A stretch of 55,710 nt of DNA from Pseudomonadota bacterium (GTDB lineage: Bacteria > Pseudomonadota > Gammaproteobacteria > Burkholderiales > Methylophilaceae), in NCBI GenBank assembly GCA_029556915.1, contig JAKQIT010000015.1, positions 1-55,710 of the forward strand. The letters are read 5' to 3'. A program made the translations under genes and the position numbers. Under the pieces are notes generated by a model that saw only the letters and a program-made list of their open reading frames with translations, was not told the origin of the DNA and searched no databases. This document shows positions 42,421 through 52,067 of the stretch, in pieces (position 1 is the stretch's first letter; the number at the start of each line of letters is the position of its first letter).

Positions 42421-43809
42421 TTAAAATGTGTACATACCAGTTAGCCAGAATATTTCTTTATCACCCTTACGGGCGGCATTGGTTAATGAACCATAAACAT
42501 CGCTTTCGTTAAATTTTGCGTACTCTAATTTACCCATGATTTTTGATGTGAATGGGTATGCCACACTCACATCAAATTCGGTACCGTATTTATCACCCAA
42601 TTTCCCATTGATAGACTGATATTTCTCATCTGCTTTGAAGATGTGATATTCAGCATACAGCTTAGCCTTTTCAATACTGCCCGCCATGGTAATGAACGTA
42701 TCTTCCATGCCTTGACGCGGTGTAGCAAGAAACACATCAGCCCAGCCTTGGAATAAGTGGTTTGTACCCAGAGGCGTTTGGAATGCGTATTTACCGTCGT
42801 TGCTGGAGAGTTTCTCGTGATCAATGCGTAATGACCAATTGCCATAACCCGCACCGCCGCCCAGTTTGAAATAATGGGCATCAATCAACGAACTGCCTCC
42901 GCGATAATCCGTTTGTTTTGCATATTCGGCCGTGTAGAGTGCTCTCCAAGCATCATTGATTTTATGTGTACCATCTAAACGCACTCCGAAAGTTTTTGAA
43001 CTGGCATCTGTGGTTGCAGTTGGTGTTGTATCTTGGCTAGCACCTAAACCATTTCCCCCTTGTGCCGCCGTACTTATTGCGGCAGGGTTGCCGTTATTCT
43101 GCCCTAGGTTGGCAACATCAATAAAATATCCGTAGCCGATTAAACTTTCTGTAGGGGATATTTTGTATTTTGCATTAAATATATCAATATTGCCATCACG
43201 TAGCTTAGTCGTAATTTGTCGAACTTTGCCAAAGTGCGCAGCGAATATTTCAGTGTTCGGGATGCTGCTATTGAATACTGAAATTCCGTCGAACACTTGC
43301 ATATTTTGCCTAAAGCCTATGTCGCCAATAAAACGCACATTGTCTAAATTCAACTGCTGGCGCCCGAAACGCAATCTAGTACTATTGATACCAGTCCAAT
43401 CTACAAACAATTGGTTAATGTCCGTGTAACTTGGGTCAACTACATTAGGATAATTTGCTTTACCAGTCTCACTTATATTATCGCGCCTATCGTTAAAGCT
43501 ATGGTTGAATTCATGTACATCTGTAAGTTGGGCAGCAAAACTGAAACCATGAAAAGGAGCCGTTTGCCAACCAATTAAGCTACGCAAGGTAAGTGCACTG
43601 GCGGTATCCAATTTTTTGGATGCATTGGGAGCAGGTTGAAATGCTTCCTGATCCACATTTTCATAGCGCAAACGAAAGTTTGTCATTGGTTTACCATGGC
43701 TAATAGCGTCTAACAATGTTTCAGGTGCACTAGGTTGAGTTTCTTCAGCAATGACAGGTAGCGTATACGCAGCCGCTAGCAAAATAACCGTATTTAATAG
43801 GTGTTTCAT
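42421..43809 (-). CDS. Alginate-export-type outer-membrane porin, respiratory copy
   Basis: A 462-residue beta-barrel starting at MKHLLNTVILLAAAYTLPVIAEE (GGAG upstream; the frame from 43833 overlaps narI). It is plainly a paralogue of the 17750-19147 product: GRQQLNLDNVRFIGDIGFRQ is identical, and LTLRSL.GWQTAP, DINQL.VDWTGI, QTPLGTNHLFQGW and the terminal WLTGMYTF are nearly so. A Gly/Ser/Thr-rich insertion around AAQGGNGLGASQDTTPTATT is special to this copy. By place between narI and moaA it probably passes nitrate or nitrite for respiration. Confidence 0.85.
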   Translation of the reverse strand: MKHLLNTVILLAAAYTLPVIAEETQPSAPETLLDAISHGKPMTNFRLRYENVDQEAFQPAPNASKKLDTASALTLRSLIGWQTAPFHGFSFAAQLTDVHEFNHSFNDRRDNISETGKANYPNVVDPSYTDINQLFVDWTGINSTRLRFGRQQLNLDNVRFIGDIGFRQNMQVFDGISVFNSSIPNTEIFAAHFGKVRQITTKLRDGNIDIFNAKYKISPTESLIGYGYFIDVANLGQNNGNPAAISTAAQGGNGLGASQDTTPTATTDASSKTFGVRLDGTHKINDAWRALYTAEYAKQTDYRGGSSLIDAHYFKLGGGAGYGNWSLRIDHEKLSSNDGKYAFQTPLGTNHLFQGWADVFLATPRQGMEDTFITMAGSIEKAKLYAEYHIFKADEKYQSINGKLGDKYGTEFDVSVAYPFTSKIMGKLEYAKFNESDVYGSLTNAARKGDKEIFWLTGMYTF

Positions 43810-43829
43810 ACTGGTCTCCAATAAATTTC

Positions 43830-44519
43830 TCAAAAATGACGTTTACTACGCACAATTTGATAAGGGCGATTAACATAGCCAAATGGTGCGCTCCAAACGT
43901 GTACCATGCGGGTAAATGGGAAAACCAAGAACACGGTCATACCAAAAAACAGGTGTACTTTGAAAATGGTATCCACCCCATCAAGCAGAGCAGGATTTGG
44001 ATGTAAATAAATAATGCTTTGCACCCACTCAGCCAACGCAATCATGACGCTTGGGTTGCCGTGGTTTGCATGACCTATAGAAACGGGAATAGTGGACAAG
44101 CCCAAGATGAGAGTAATAAGTAGCCAAGTGAGTATAAATTTATCTGAGCCACGGCTGGTAGCCGAAACGCGGGCATTGACCATACGGCGCAACCAGAGAA
44201 TAACACCTCCCGCTAGGCACATCACTCCAAAAATGGAGCCTGCCCAGATAGCGACCATCTGATGCGCCATATCCGACACGCCGACGGCTTGAAACCAGCT
44301 ATGCGGCGTGAGTAAGCCGACAAAGTGACCACCAAAAATCGCAAGAATACCAGCATGGAATAAATTACTTCCCAGCCGCAAGTTAGCCTTCGACAACAAT
44401 TGGCTTGAATCGCTTTTCCAAGTGTACTGCTCACGGTCAAAGCGTAACAAACTACCTAGCAAAAATACACTAAGCGCAATATAAGGATATACTCCATATA
44501 GGAAATTGTGTAGGTTCAT
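43830..44519 (-). CDS. narI: Respiratory nitrate reductase gamma subunit (cytochrome b)
   Basis: A 229-residue membrane protein with five hydrophobic helices, holding haem-ligand histidines in NLFHAGILAIFGGHFVGLL and VHLFFGMTVFLVFPFTRMVHVWSAP. It oxidises quinol and passes electrons through NarH to NarG. Length and motifs are normal. It is preceded by narJ with a 22-base gap. Confidence 0.95.
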   Translation of the reverse strand: MNLHNFLYGVYPYIALSVFLLGSLLRFDREQYTWKSDSSQLLSKANLRLGSNLFHAGILAIFGGHFVGLLTPHSWFQAVGVSDMAHQMVAIWAGSIFGVMCLAGGVILWLRRMVNARVSATSRGSDKFILTWLLITLILGLSTIPVSIGHANHGNPSVMIALAEWVQSIIYLHPNPALLDGVDTIFKVHLFFGMTVFLVFPFTRMVHVWSAPFGYVNRPYQIVRSKRHF

Positions 44520-44541
44520 TTTGTTCTCCTTTTAGACTAAC

Positions 44542-45060
44542 TTAGGCCGCTAATTTATTTAGTGTTGCCCGATTTTCAACAATAGAAAGCAATGCCGCAT
44601 ACGGACTTTCAGCTTTTTGTAAATTCTCAGTCAGTACAACTAATACTTTTTTTGCATCAGATAAAAACACCGTCGCCTCGTTGTCTTCCATATAGGCGGC
44701 AAACTCAAGTACGAGCGGTAAATAGTCGGGTAATTCATTAGTCACCACCTCGACACCGTAATCTTTATAAAGCTCACCTAAGTCAATCAACGCTGGACCA
44801 CGATTTTTATCATCGCCAAAAAGATGATGCGTGAGATGAAGGCTATGCTCCGCTGTCATATCAAACGTTTTCACATAATCCGCTTGTAGTTCAGTCAAAG
44901 AAACACACTGCAGATGGTTGAGAAAGCCTTGCAATGCTTCACGCTCGGCACCATCAATTTCTTGGTTTTGCTTAACAAAATCTTGCAATTCAGACAGATG
45001 TTCAACCAACTCTTGATTTGGATAATCGAGTAAAGCAGAAAGTAATTTATAGATTTGCAT
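44542..45060 (-). CDS. narJ: Nitrate reductase assembly chaperone
   Basis: A 172-residue helical protein of the NarJ/TorD family (LLDYPNQELVEHLSELQDF ... DYVKTFDMTAEHSLHLTHHLFGDDKNRGPALIDLGELYKDYG). It helps to load the molybdenum cofactor into NarG before the complex docks to NarI. It is shorter than some homologues, which have a longer C-terminal tail. It sits between narH and narI as usual. Confidence 0.94.
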   Translation of the reverse strand: MQIYKLLSALLDYPNQELVEHLSELQDFVKQNQEIDGAEREALQGFLNHLQCVSLTELQADYVKTFDMTAEHSLHLTHHLFGDDKNRGPALIDLGELYKDYGVEVVTNELPDYLPLVLEFAAYMEDNEATVFLSDAKKVLVVLTENLQKAESPYAALLSIVENRATLNKLAA

Positions 45061-45070
45061 GATGTCTTCC

Positions 45071-46609
45071 TTAGCTGTTAGGTGCTTCTTCTTTAGGCTC
45101 TACAGTATCTTTACGGCGGCGAGGAAATAGTGTGATTTTAGAAACGCCACGTGAGCTATCGTTGCCGAATGTGAATCCATTTTGTCCTTGAAAACCGAAA
45201 GAATCGTCTAGTGTTTCTTCCGTGTGTCCGGTTGGAATCACAAAGCGGTCTTCATAGTTGGCAATCGCTAAATAGCGATACATTTCTTTAGCTTGATCTT
45301 CCGTGATACCTGCTGCGTCAATTGCACGCGTATCCACTTTACCTTCAACATGAATCGAGCGTTGGTAACTACGCATCGCAATCAGCTTATTCAGCGCCTT
45401 CAAAATGGGCTCTTCTTTTCCAGCAGTGAGTAAATTAGCAAGGTATTGCACGGGCAGACGCATAGTGCCAGCTATCGGTATTGCGCCATCTGGACCAACT
45501 GGTAGGTTACCTTGGTCAATTTGTGATTGCACGGGTGAAAGTGGCGGTACATACCAAACCATTGGCAAGGTGCGGAACTCTGGGTGCATGGGGAAGGCTA
45601 TTTTCCAATCCATTGCCATTTTCCAAATGGGTGATTTACGTGCCGCATCTAGCCAGTCTTCGTTAATGCCTTCTGCGCGGGAAGCTTTAATGACTTCTGG
45701 GTCATTTGGATTCAAAAAGATACGACGTTGCGCTTCGTATAAATCCTGCTCGTTTTCCATACTTGCAAGCTCTTCTATGCGGTCTGCGTCATACAGCATA
45801 ATGCCGTTGTAACGAATACGACCGACACAAGACTCTGAACACACGGTTGGCATTCCAGACTCAACACGTGGATAGCAGCCGATACATTTTTCCGCCTTAC
45901 CTGACTCCCAGTTGTAGAACACTTTTTTGTAAGGGCATGAACTGATGCACATGCGCCAACCACGACATTTGTCTTGGTCTACTAACACAATGCCATCTTC
46001 TTCACGTTTATAGATTGAACCTGATGGGCAAGCGGCAACACAGGAAGCATTTAAACAATGGTTACAAATACGAGGCAAATACATGTGAAAAGTATTTTCA
46101 AATTGCCCATACATCTCTTTTTGAATGTTATCTAAGTTTTTGTCTTTACTACGTTTGTGATACTCGCCAGCTAAGTCATCTTCCCAATTTGGACCCCAAG
46201 TGATTTTCTCCATACTTTCACCTGTGATTTGCGAGATTGGACGGGCAGTAGGGGTGGCTTCTGACAAGGGTGCATTTTTTAAATGCGCATAATTGTAAGT
46301 GAACGGCTCGTAGTAGTCGTCAATCTCTGGCATGTCTGGGTTAGCAAAAATATTGAGCAGTTTGCTAGTGCGGCTACCAGATTTTAATTCGAGCTTGCCA
46401 TTTTTAAGCTCCCATCCACCTTTCCAAACCTCTTGATTTTCCCACTGTTTTGGGTAACCAACACCAGGTTTAGATTCCACATTATTGAACCAAGCGTATT
46501 CAACGCCTTTTCGGTTCGTCCAAACATTTTTGCAGGTGACCGAACAAGTGTGACAGCCGATGCATTTATCTAAATTAAAGACAAAGGCAAATTGTGCGCG
46601 TACTTTCAT
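45071..46609 (-). CDS. narH: Respiratory nitrate reductase beta subunit
   Basis: A 512-residue iron-sulfur protein. The first cluster motif is CIGCHTCSVTCKN (Cys16, 19, 22, 26). Later boxes are CNHCLNASCVAACP, CRGWRMCISSCP and CIGCYPRVESGMPTVCSESCVGRIRY. The Trp in CRGWRMC replaces a Cys and marks the [3Fe-4S] cluster, as in E. coli NarH. It links NarI to NarG. The C-terminal ~30 residues are charged and variable. Confidence 0.96.
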   Translation of the reverse strand: MKVRAQFAFVFNLDKCIGCHTCSVTCKNVWTNRKGVEYAWFNNVESKPGVGYPKQWENQEVWKGGWELKNGKLELKSGSRTSKLLNIFANPDMPEIDDYYEPFTYNYAHLKNAPLSEATPTARPISQITGESMEKITWGPNWEDDLAGEYHKRSKDKNLDNIQKEMYGQFENTFHMYLPRICNHCLNASCVAACPSGSIYKREEDGIVLVDQDKCRGWRMCISSCPYKKVFYNWESGKAEKCIGCYPRVESGMPTVCSESCVGRIRYNGIMLYDADRIEELASMENEQDLYEAQRRIFLNPNDPEVIKASRAEGINEDWLDAARKSPIWKMAMDWKIAFPMHPEFRTLPMVWYVPPLSPVQSQIDQGNLPVGPDGAIPIAGTMRLPVQYLANLLTAGKEEPILKALNKLIAMRSYQRSIHVEGKVDTRAIDAAGITEDQAKEMYRYLAIANYEDRFVIPTGHTEETLDDSFGFQGQNGFTFGNDSSRGVSKITLFPRRRKDTVEPKEEAPNS

Positions 46610-46629
46610 GATGTTCTCCTTTTATCTTT

Positions 46630-49600
46630 TTATTTGGCACCAATGCCAACTGGGTTTAACTGAGCTTCACGTTCTGGGGTGAGCGGACGTTCTAACCAAT
46701 CCACATCTTTATCCGCAATTTTGTGTAAAGCCACCATGGTGTCGCGCTGGCAACCTACCGTGCCGTAGTAATTAAAACCATAAGATAACTGCGCATAGCC
46801 GCCTATCATATTGGTAGGTTTCATAATCACACGTGTAACAGAGTTCAAAATGCCCCCTCGTTTATTAGTGGATGGTGAACCTGGTACATTCACGTTCTTC
46901 TCTTGTGCGTGATACATCATTGCCATGCCGCGAGGTACGCGTTGCGAAACGACAGCACGTGCAACTGTTGCACCATTGTGATTCACGGCTTCTACCCAGT
47001 CGTTGTCCTCAATGCCCACAGTTTTGGCGTCGTCCTCTGATAGCCACACATAAGGCCCGCCACGGAACAAAGTCAACATACGCAAGTTGTCTTGGTAAGA
47101 GGAGTGGATTCCCCATTTAGAGTGCGGTGTAATCCAATTAAGTGATAAATAAGGTTTGTCTGTGACGGTTTTAGGTAATGAATTTAATTCGCCTAAATCC
47201 ACCATCGGTTTGTAGGTACAAAACCCCTCGCCGAAATCCAGCATCCACTCATGGTCTTGATAAAAATGCGCCCGACCTGTAAGCGTACGGAACGGAATAT
47301 GTTCGTGGATATTGGTATAGCCTGCGGTGTAAGACACCTTCTCTGATTCAATGCCAGACCAGGTAGGCGCGGTAATAATTTTGCGCGGTTGTGCTTGAAT
47401 ATCCTTGAAAGTGAACTTATCTTCATGACGACCAGCATACAAGTGGTGGTAATCCATACCAGTCTTTTTAGAAAGTGCTGACCATGATTTATGTGCCACT
47501 TCACCATTTGTTTCAGGTGCCATGCGCATCACAGAGTCACACACTTCAATGTCTTCTGCCAACGAGGGCATGCCAAATGAAACACCAGCCTCTTTTACAG
47601 TACTGTTATGTTTTTTAAGTTCTTCGTACTCTTGATCAGTATTCCAATCAATCCCCTTGATGTTATTCCCAAGCTTCGTCATCAATGGGCCGAGAGCGAT
47701 AAATTTACGATATGTATCGCCAAAATTGCGCTCAACCAGCTTAATAATTGCCATCGTTTTACCAGGAATTGGTTCGCAGTCACCTTCTTTCCAGTTTTTC
47801 ACTTCGCCAAAAGGTTGTGCTAATTCTGCTGCAGAATCATGTTGCATGGGCAACGCGACCACTTCTTTTTTTGTGCCCAAGTGTTTTTCAGCGAGTGGTG
47901 AGAAAGTTTTAGCTAGATTTTTGAAAATCTGCCAGTCAGATTTAGATTCCCACCCCGGTGATACTGCTTCAGAAAGTGGATGAATAAACGGATGCATATC
48001 CGTTGTGTTCAGGTCATTTTTTTCATACCAAGTGGCAGTAGGCAGAATAATGTCAGAGTAAGCACCTGTGGAATTAAGGCGGAAGTTAATGTCCACCATT
48101 AAATCCAGCTTGCCAATGGGCGCATTTTCATGCCATTTCACTTCTTTATTATTGTTGCCAGCACCGCCTTCTTGTAACACGCCATTTTGCGCACCAAGTA
48201 AATGTTTAAGGAAGTATTCATGACCTTTAGCTGAAGTGCCGATTAAATTGGCACGCCATACAAACAAATTACGTGGCCAATTTTCTGGAGCATCTGGATC
48301 GGCATAAGCAACATCTAAATTCCCAGATTTCAATTGCCCAGCTACATATTTGGCCACGGAAGCTTCGTCTGTTGCACCATTTTTAAAAGCATCTTCGGCC
48401 AATTCAATAGAACTGCGATTAAAGTTCGGCATAGATGGCAACCAACCCATACGTGCTGCTTTGACGTTGTAATCCGCAATTGAATTACCTTTGTTCTTAC
48501 CTTTACCCGCTGGGCTTAACAAGCTATCTGCATCAAGCGTTTCATAACGCCATTGGTCCGTATGAAAGTACCAGTAAGATGTAGAGTTGGTGTGACGTGG
48601 TGGACGCATCCAATCCAGCGCAAAGGCAATTGGTGCCCAGCCGGCTTGAGGCCTTAGTTTTTCTTGTCCAACATAATGTGCCCAACCGCCCCCCGTTTGT
48701 CCCACACAGCCACACATGTGTAGTAGATTCATAATGGCACGGTAAGATAAGTCATTGTGATACCAATGGTTAATCGCAGCACCCATAATCACCATGGACT
48801 TACCTTTGGTTTTTGAAGCGTTGTAGGCAAACTCGCGTCCTGTACGCTCAATATCGGCTGCTTTTACACCAGTGACTTTTTCTGCCCATGCAGGCGTATA
48901 GGCAATGCTGGCATCGTTATAGTCATTAGTCACGTTACCGCCGCCTAAACCCCGATCAATGCCGTATTGGGCAACTTGCAAGTCAAATACTGAAGCTACA
49001 AAAGCTTCCTGATTGCTGGCAAGCTTCACTCTGCGAACTGGCACATTACGGAATAACAAATCCGCTTCATCATGGTTAAAGTGTGGAAAACCTACTGACA
49101 CTACCTCATCACGATCATCGATGCAGGTCAGTTCAGCTTTAATTTCTTGCGCGTTGGATTTTTCAAGCAAATTCCACTCGCCCTCTTCGCCCCAGCGAAA
49201 ACCAATGCTGCCGTTGGGCGCAACAAAAAATCCTGATTTTCGGTCAAAAACAATTGTTTTCCATTCAGGATTATTTTCCTCTCCTAAGCCATTATTAAAA
49301 TCTGAGGCGCGTAAGAAGCGGTCTGTCACATAGGCATCGCCTTGTTTACGCAAGATAACCTGCATCGGTAAGTCCGTATATTTACGTGCATACTCTTGAA
49401 AGTACGTATCTTGGTTTTTAATATAAAACTCATTTAAAGCAACATGCCCCATCGCTAAGAACGCTGCAGAGTCTGTGCCTTGGCGTATTGGCATCCACAA
49501 ATCAGAGAATTTGCAGAACTCGGCATAATCTGGTGCCATAGCTACAATTTTTGCGCCTTTGTAACGTACTTCAGAGGCAAAGTGCGCATCTGGTGTTCGT

Positions 49601-50379
49601 GTCATTGGCAAATTCGCACCTGTAATAATAATGTAGGTGGAGTTGTACCAGTCAGCCGCTTCTGGCACATCGGTTTGTTCGCCCCATGTTTGTGGACTGG
49701 CCGCAGGCAAGTCACAGTACCAGTCGTAAAAAGAGCCGCAAGCCGCACCGATTAGGGAGAGGTATCGGGAGCCTGCGGCGTAAGAAATCATCGACATAGC
49801 AGGAATAGGTGAAAAACCAAATATACGATCGGGGCCCCATTTTTTTATCGTGTAAACATTGGCTGCCGCCATGATTTCGTTCACTTCATCCCAAGAGGTA
49901 CGAACAAAACCGCCCAAGCCACGCACTGCGGTGTAGGATTTACGTTTTGCTTCATCGGACTGTATGGTTGCCCAAGCTTCTACAGGATCTTTGCCTGTCA
50001 TGCGTTCAGTGCGATATAAATCCAGCAGGCGACCACGAATGAGTGGATGTTTAATTCGATGTGGGCTATACAAATACCAAGAAAATGAAGCACCGCGTTG
50101 ACAACCACGCGGTTCATGGTCTGGTAAATCGTCACGTGTACGCGGATAGTCGGTTTGCTGCATTTCAAACGACACTAAGCCATTTTTAACAAAGATTTTC
50201 CATGAACAGCCGCCAGTACAGTTCACTCCGTGAGTAGAACGCACCACTTTATCGTGCTGCCAACGGTGCCGATAAACGTCTTCCCATTGGCGATCTTCAT
50301 TGGTAACAATGCCATGATTATCTGAAAAAGTTGCTTTAACTTTATCAAAAAATTTTAATCTATCCAGAAAGTGACTCAT
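46630..50379 (-). CDS. narG: Respiratory nitrate reductase alpha subunit
   Basis: A 1249-residue molybdenum enzyme of normal length. The FS0 cluster ligands are His50, Cys54, Cys58 and Cys93 (HGVNCTGGC, RGCQRG). The Mo-domain segment DLPAASPQTWGEQTDVPEAADWYNS is fully conserved. There is no twin-arginine signal in the ordinary sense, so the active site faces the cytoplasm with NarI as anchor. It reduces nitrate to nitrite with quinol electrons. It is followed by narH 20 bases on and preceded by narK2. Confidence 0.97.
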   Translation of the reverse strand: MSHFLDRLKFFDKVKATFSDNHGIVTNEDRQWEDVYRHRWQHDKVVRSTHGVNCTGGCSWKIFVKNGLVSFEMQQTDYPRTRDDLPDHEPRGCQRGASFSWYLYSPHRIKHPLIRGRLLDLYRTERMTGKDPVEAWATIQSDEAKRKSYTAVRGLGGFVRTSWDEVNEIMAAANVYTIKKWGPDRIFGFSPIPAMSMISYAAGSRYLSLIGAACGSFYDWYCDLPAASPQTWGEQTDVPEAADWYNSTYIIITGANLPMTRTPDAHFASEVRYKGAKIVAMAPDYAEFCKFSDLWMPIRQGTDSAAFLAMGHVALNEFYIKNQDTYFQEYARKYTDLPMQVILRKQGDAYVTDRFLRASDFNNGLGEENNPEWKTIVFDRKSGFFVAPNGSIGFRWGEEGEWNLLEKSNAQEIKAELTCIDDRDEVVSVGFPHFNHDEADLLFRNVPVRRVKLASNQEAFVASVFDLQVAQYGIDRGLGGGNVTNDYNDASIAYTPAWAEKVTGVKAADIERTGREFAYNASKTKGKSMVIMGAAINHWYHNDLSYRAIMNLLHMCGCVGQTGGGWAHYVGQEKLRPQAGWAPIAFALDWMRPPRHTNSTSYWYFHTDQWRYETLDADSLLSPAGKGKNKGNSIADYNVKAARMGWLPSMPNFNRSSIELAEDAFKNGATDEASVAKYVAGQLKSGNLDVAYADPDAPENWPRNLFVWRANLIGTSAKGHEYFLKHLLGAQNGVLQEGGAGNNNKEVKWHENAPIGKLDLMVDINFRLNSTGAYSDIILPTATWYEKNDLNTTDMHPFIHPLSEAVSPGWESKSDWQIFKNLAKTFSPLAEKHLGTKKEVVALPMQHDSAAELAQPFGEVKNWKEGDCEPIPGKTMAIIKLVERNFGDTYRKFIALGPLMTKLGNNIKGIDWNTDQEYEELKKHNSTVKEAGVSFGMPSLAEDIEVCDSVMRMAPETNGEVAHKSWSALSKKTGMDYHHLYAGRHEDKFTFKDIQAQPRKIITAPTWSGIESEKVSYTAGYTNIHEHIPFRTLTGRAHFYQDHEWMLDFGEGFCTYKPMVDLGELNSLPKTVTDKPYLSLNWITPHSKWGIHSSYQDNLRMLTLFRGGPYVWLSEDDAKTVGIEDNDWVEAVNHNGATVARAVVSQRVPRGMAMMYHAQEKNVNVPGSPSTNKRGGILNSVTRVIMKPTNMIGGYAQLSYGFNYYGTVGCQRDTMVALHKIADKDVDWLERPLTPEREAQLNPVGIGAK

Positions 50380-50441
50380 TGTTTTCTCCTTGCAAATTTA
50401 TCTTGAAGTGCAAACCCAGCTTTAATCTAATTCAATTCAGG

Positions 50442-52049
50442 CTAGGGTTTTTTAATCTCACTTGCTGAACGTAAATAAAACCACCAGTTCAATATCAAGC
50501 AAAGGGCATAAAATATTGCGAACCCGTACATTGCATTTTCTGGTGTTCCAGCTTTAATTTGGCCTTTAATTACCTCTGGCGCAATGAAAGAACCATAAGC
50601 TGCAACGGCTGATGTCCAGCCCAACACGGGACCAGCTTGCACGCGGTCAAAAATCACACCAACAGTTCTAAACGTTGAGCCATTACCCAACCCAGTGGCG
50701 GCAAATAGCACCACAAAGATGATTAAGAACTGAGTAAAAAATATTTCTGGGGTGGCAGAATGATAGGCTTGCATCATGATGTAACCAGCGTACGCGGAAG
50801 CAATGACCATCACCGCTGAAATCAATTGCGTGACAATGGAGCCGCCCACTTTGTCTGAAATCCACCCACCCACTGGACGAATCAGCGCACCTACAAAAGG
50901 CCCAATCCAAGCGTAAGTGAGTGCGGAAGGCGCGGCTGGATTTTTTACATGTGCCCATACACCTGCTGCATCAACCAAATGCTTGTCGCCAAAAATTACA
51001 GTGATTGATAACGGTAATGCCATGGAAAAACCAATGAATGAGCCAAACGTCACTAGGTACAATGCTGTCATTGACCAAGTATGTTTGTTTTTAAAAATGG
51101 CGAATTGTTTAGCGATGTTTTCTTTCATCGTGCCAAATGCAGCTAACTTCATTACCAATAAAGTTGAGCCAATAATTAGCGGCATTGCCACCCACATATT
51201 GAGCAACCCTAAACCAGTTGGTGCAGGTAGATATAGGTAAAGTCCGAGAATGGCAGGAATAAACGCTAGCGTGTAAAGCCACGTGATTTTAATAAAGGCA
51301 GCAATCGTGCCCTCGCTATCAGGTGAAATCGTTTTTAAATTGTTCATACCGAAGAAGCAGACAATAGACAGCGGTACGAGCGATAACACCCAAGTAAATC
51401 CTGCATTTTGAATAAATGTAGGTGTACCAGCAGGAATTTTTCCAAATATCCAACCGCTATCTTTTACCAAGTTAGTCGGCTCGCCACCTAATGCGCCGAA
51501 CACACTCGCCGTCATCACTAGTGGAATCAAAATCTGCATGGTGGTTACACCAAAGTTACCAATACCCGCATTGATTCCTAGTGCGGTACCTTGCAACCGT
51601 TTTGGAAAAAATGTATTGATATTAGACATAGAGCTGGCGAAATTTCCGCCACCTACACCTGACCATAGCGCCATTAGTTGAAACGCCCACAGCGGCCACT
51701 CTGGGTGCTGCAAAGCAATACCCGTACCGATTGCTGGCGTGAGCAGCATTGCCGTAGTGAGAAATATGGTATTGCGCCCACCTGCCAAGCGAATAAAAAA
51801 CGATGCTGGAATACGCATGGTTGCGCCGGCCAGCCCTGAAATCGCAGTAAGTGTAAAAAGCTCATCCTTACTAAATGGAAATCCAAGATTGCTCATTTGT
51901 ACGGTGATAATGCCCCACATCAGCCACACCGCAAACCCACACAACAAAGCTGGTACCGAAATCCACAAATTACGATAAGCAATTTTTTTAGCTTCGGTTT
52001 CCCAAAATTTATTGTCTTCTACATCCCATTTATCAATATTGATAGTCAT
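50442..52049 (-). CDS. narK: Nitrate/nitrite transporter, NarK2 type
   Basis: A 535-residue major-facilitator protein with about 12-14 helices and the NarK family signatures GVGGGNFASSMSNINTFFPKRLQGTALGINAGIGNFGV and GPFVGALIRPVGGWISDKVGG. It carries an insertion between helices that makes it ~100 residues longer than the other NarK. Proteins of this type usually exchange nitrate for nitrite during respiration. It is placed directly before narG and 18 bases after the other narK gene. Confidence 0.9.
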   Translation of the reverse strand: MTINIDKWDVEDNKFWETEAKKIAYRNLWISVPALLCGFAVWLMWGIITVQMSNLGFPFSKDELFTLTAISGLAGATMRIPASFFIRLAGGRNTIFLTTAMLLTPAIGTGIALQHPEWPLWAFQLMALWSGVGGGNFASSMSNINTFFPKRLQGTALGINAGIGNFGVTTMQILIPLVMTASVFGALGGEPTNLVKDSGWIFGKIPAGTPTFIQNAGFTWVLSLVPLSIVCFFGMNNLKTISPDSEGTIAAFIKITWLYTLAFIPAILGLYLYLPAPTGLGLLNMWVAMPLIIGSTLLVMKLAAFGTMKENIAKQFAIFKNKHTWSMTALYLVTFGSFIGFSMALPLSITVIFGDKHLVDAAGVWAHVKNPAAPSALTYAWIGPFVGALIRPVGGWISDKVGGSIVTQLISAVMVIASAYAGYIMMQAYHSATPEIFFTQFLIIFVVLFAATGLGNGSTFRTVGVIFDRVQAGPVLGWTSAVAAYGSFIAPEVIKGQIKAGTPENAMYGFAIFYALCLILNWWFYLRSASEIKKP

Positions 52050-52067
52050 CTGATTTCTCCCAGAAAT

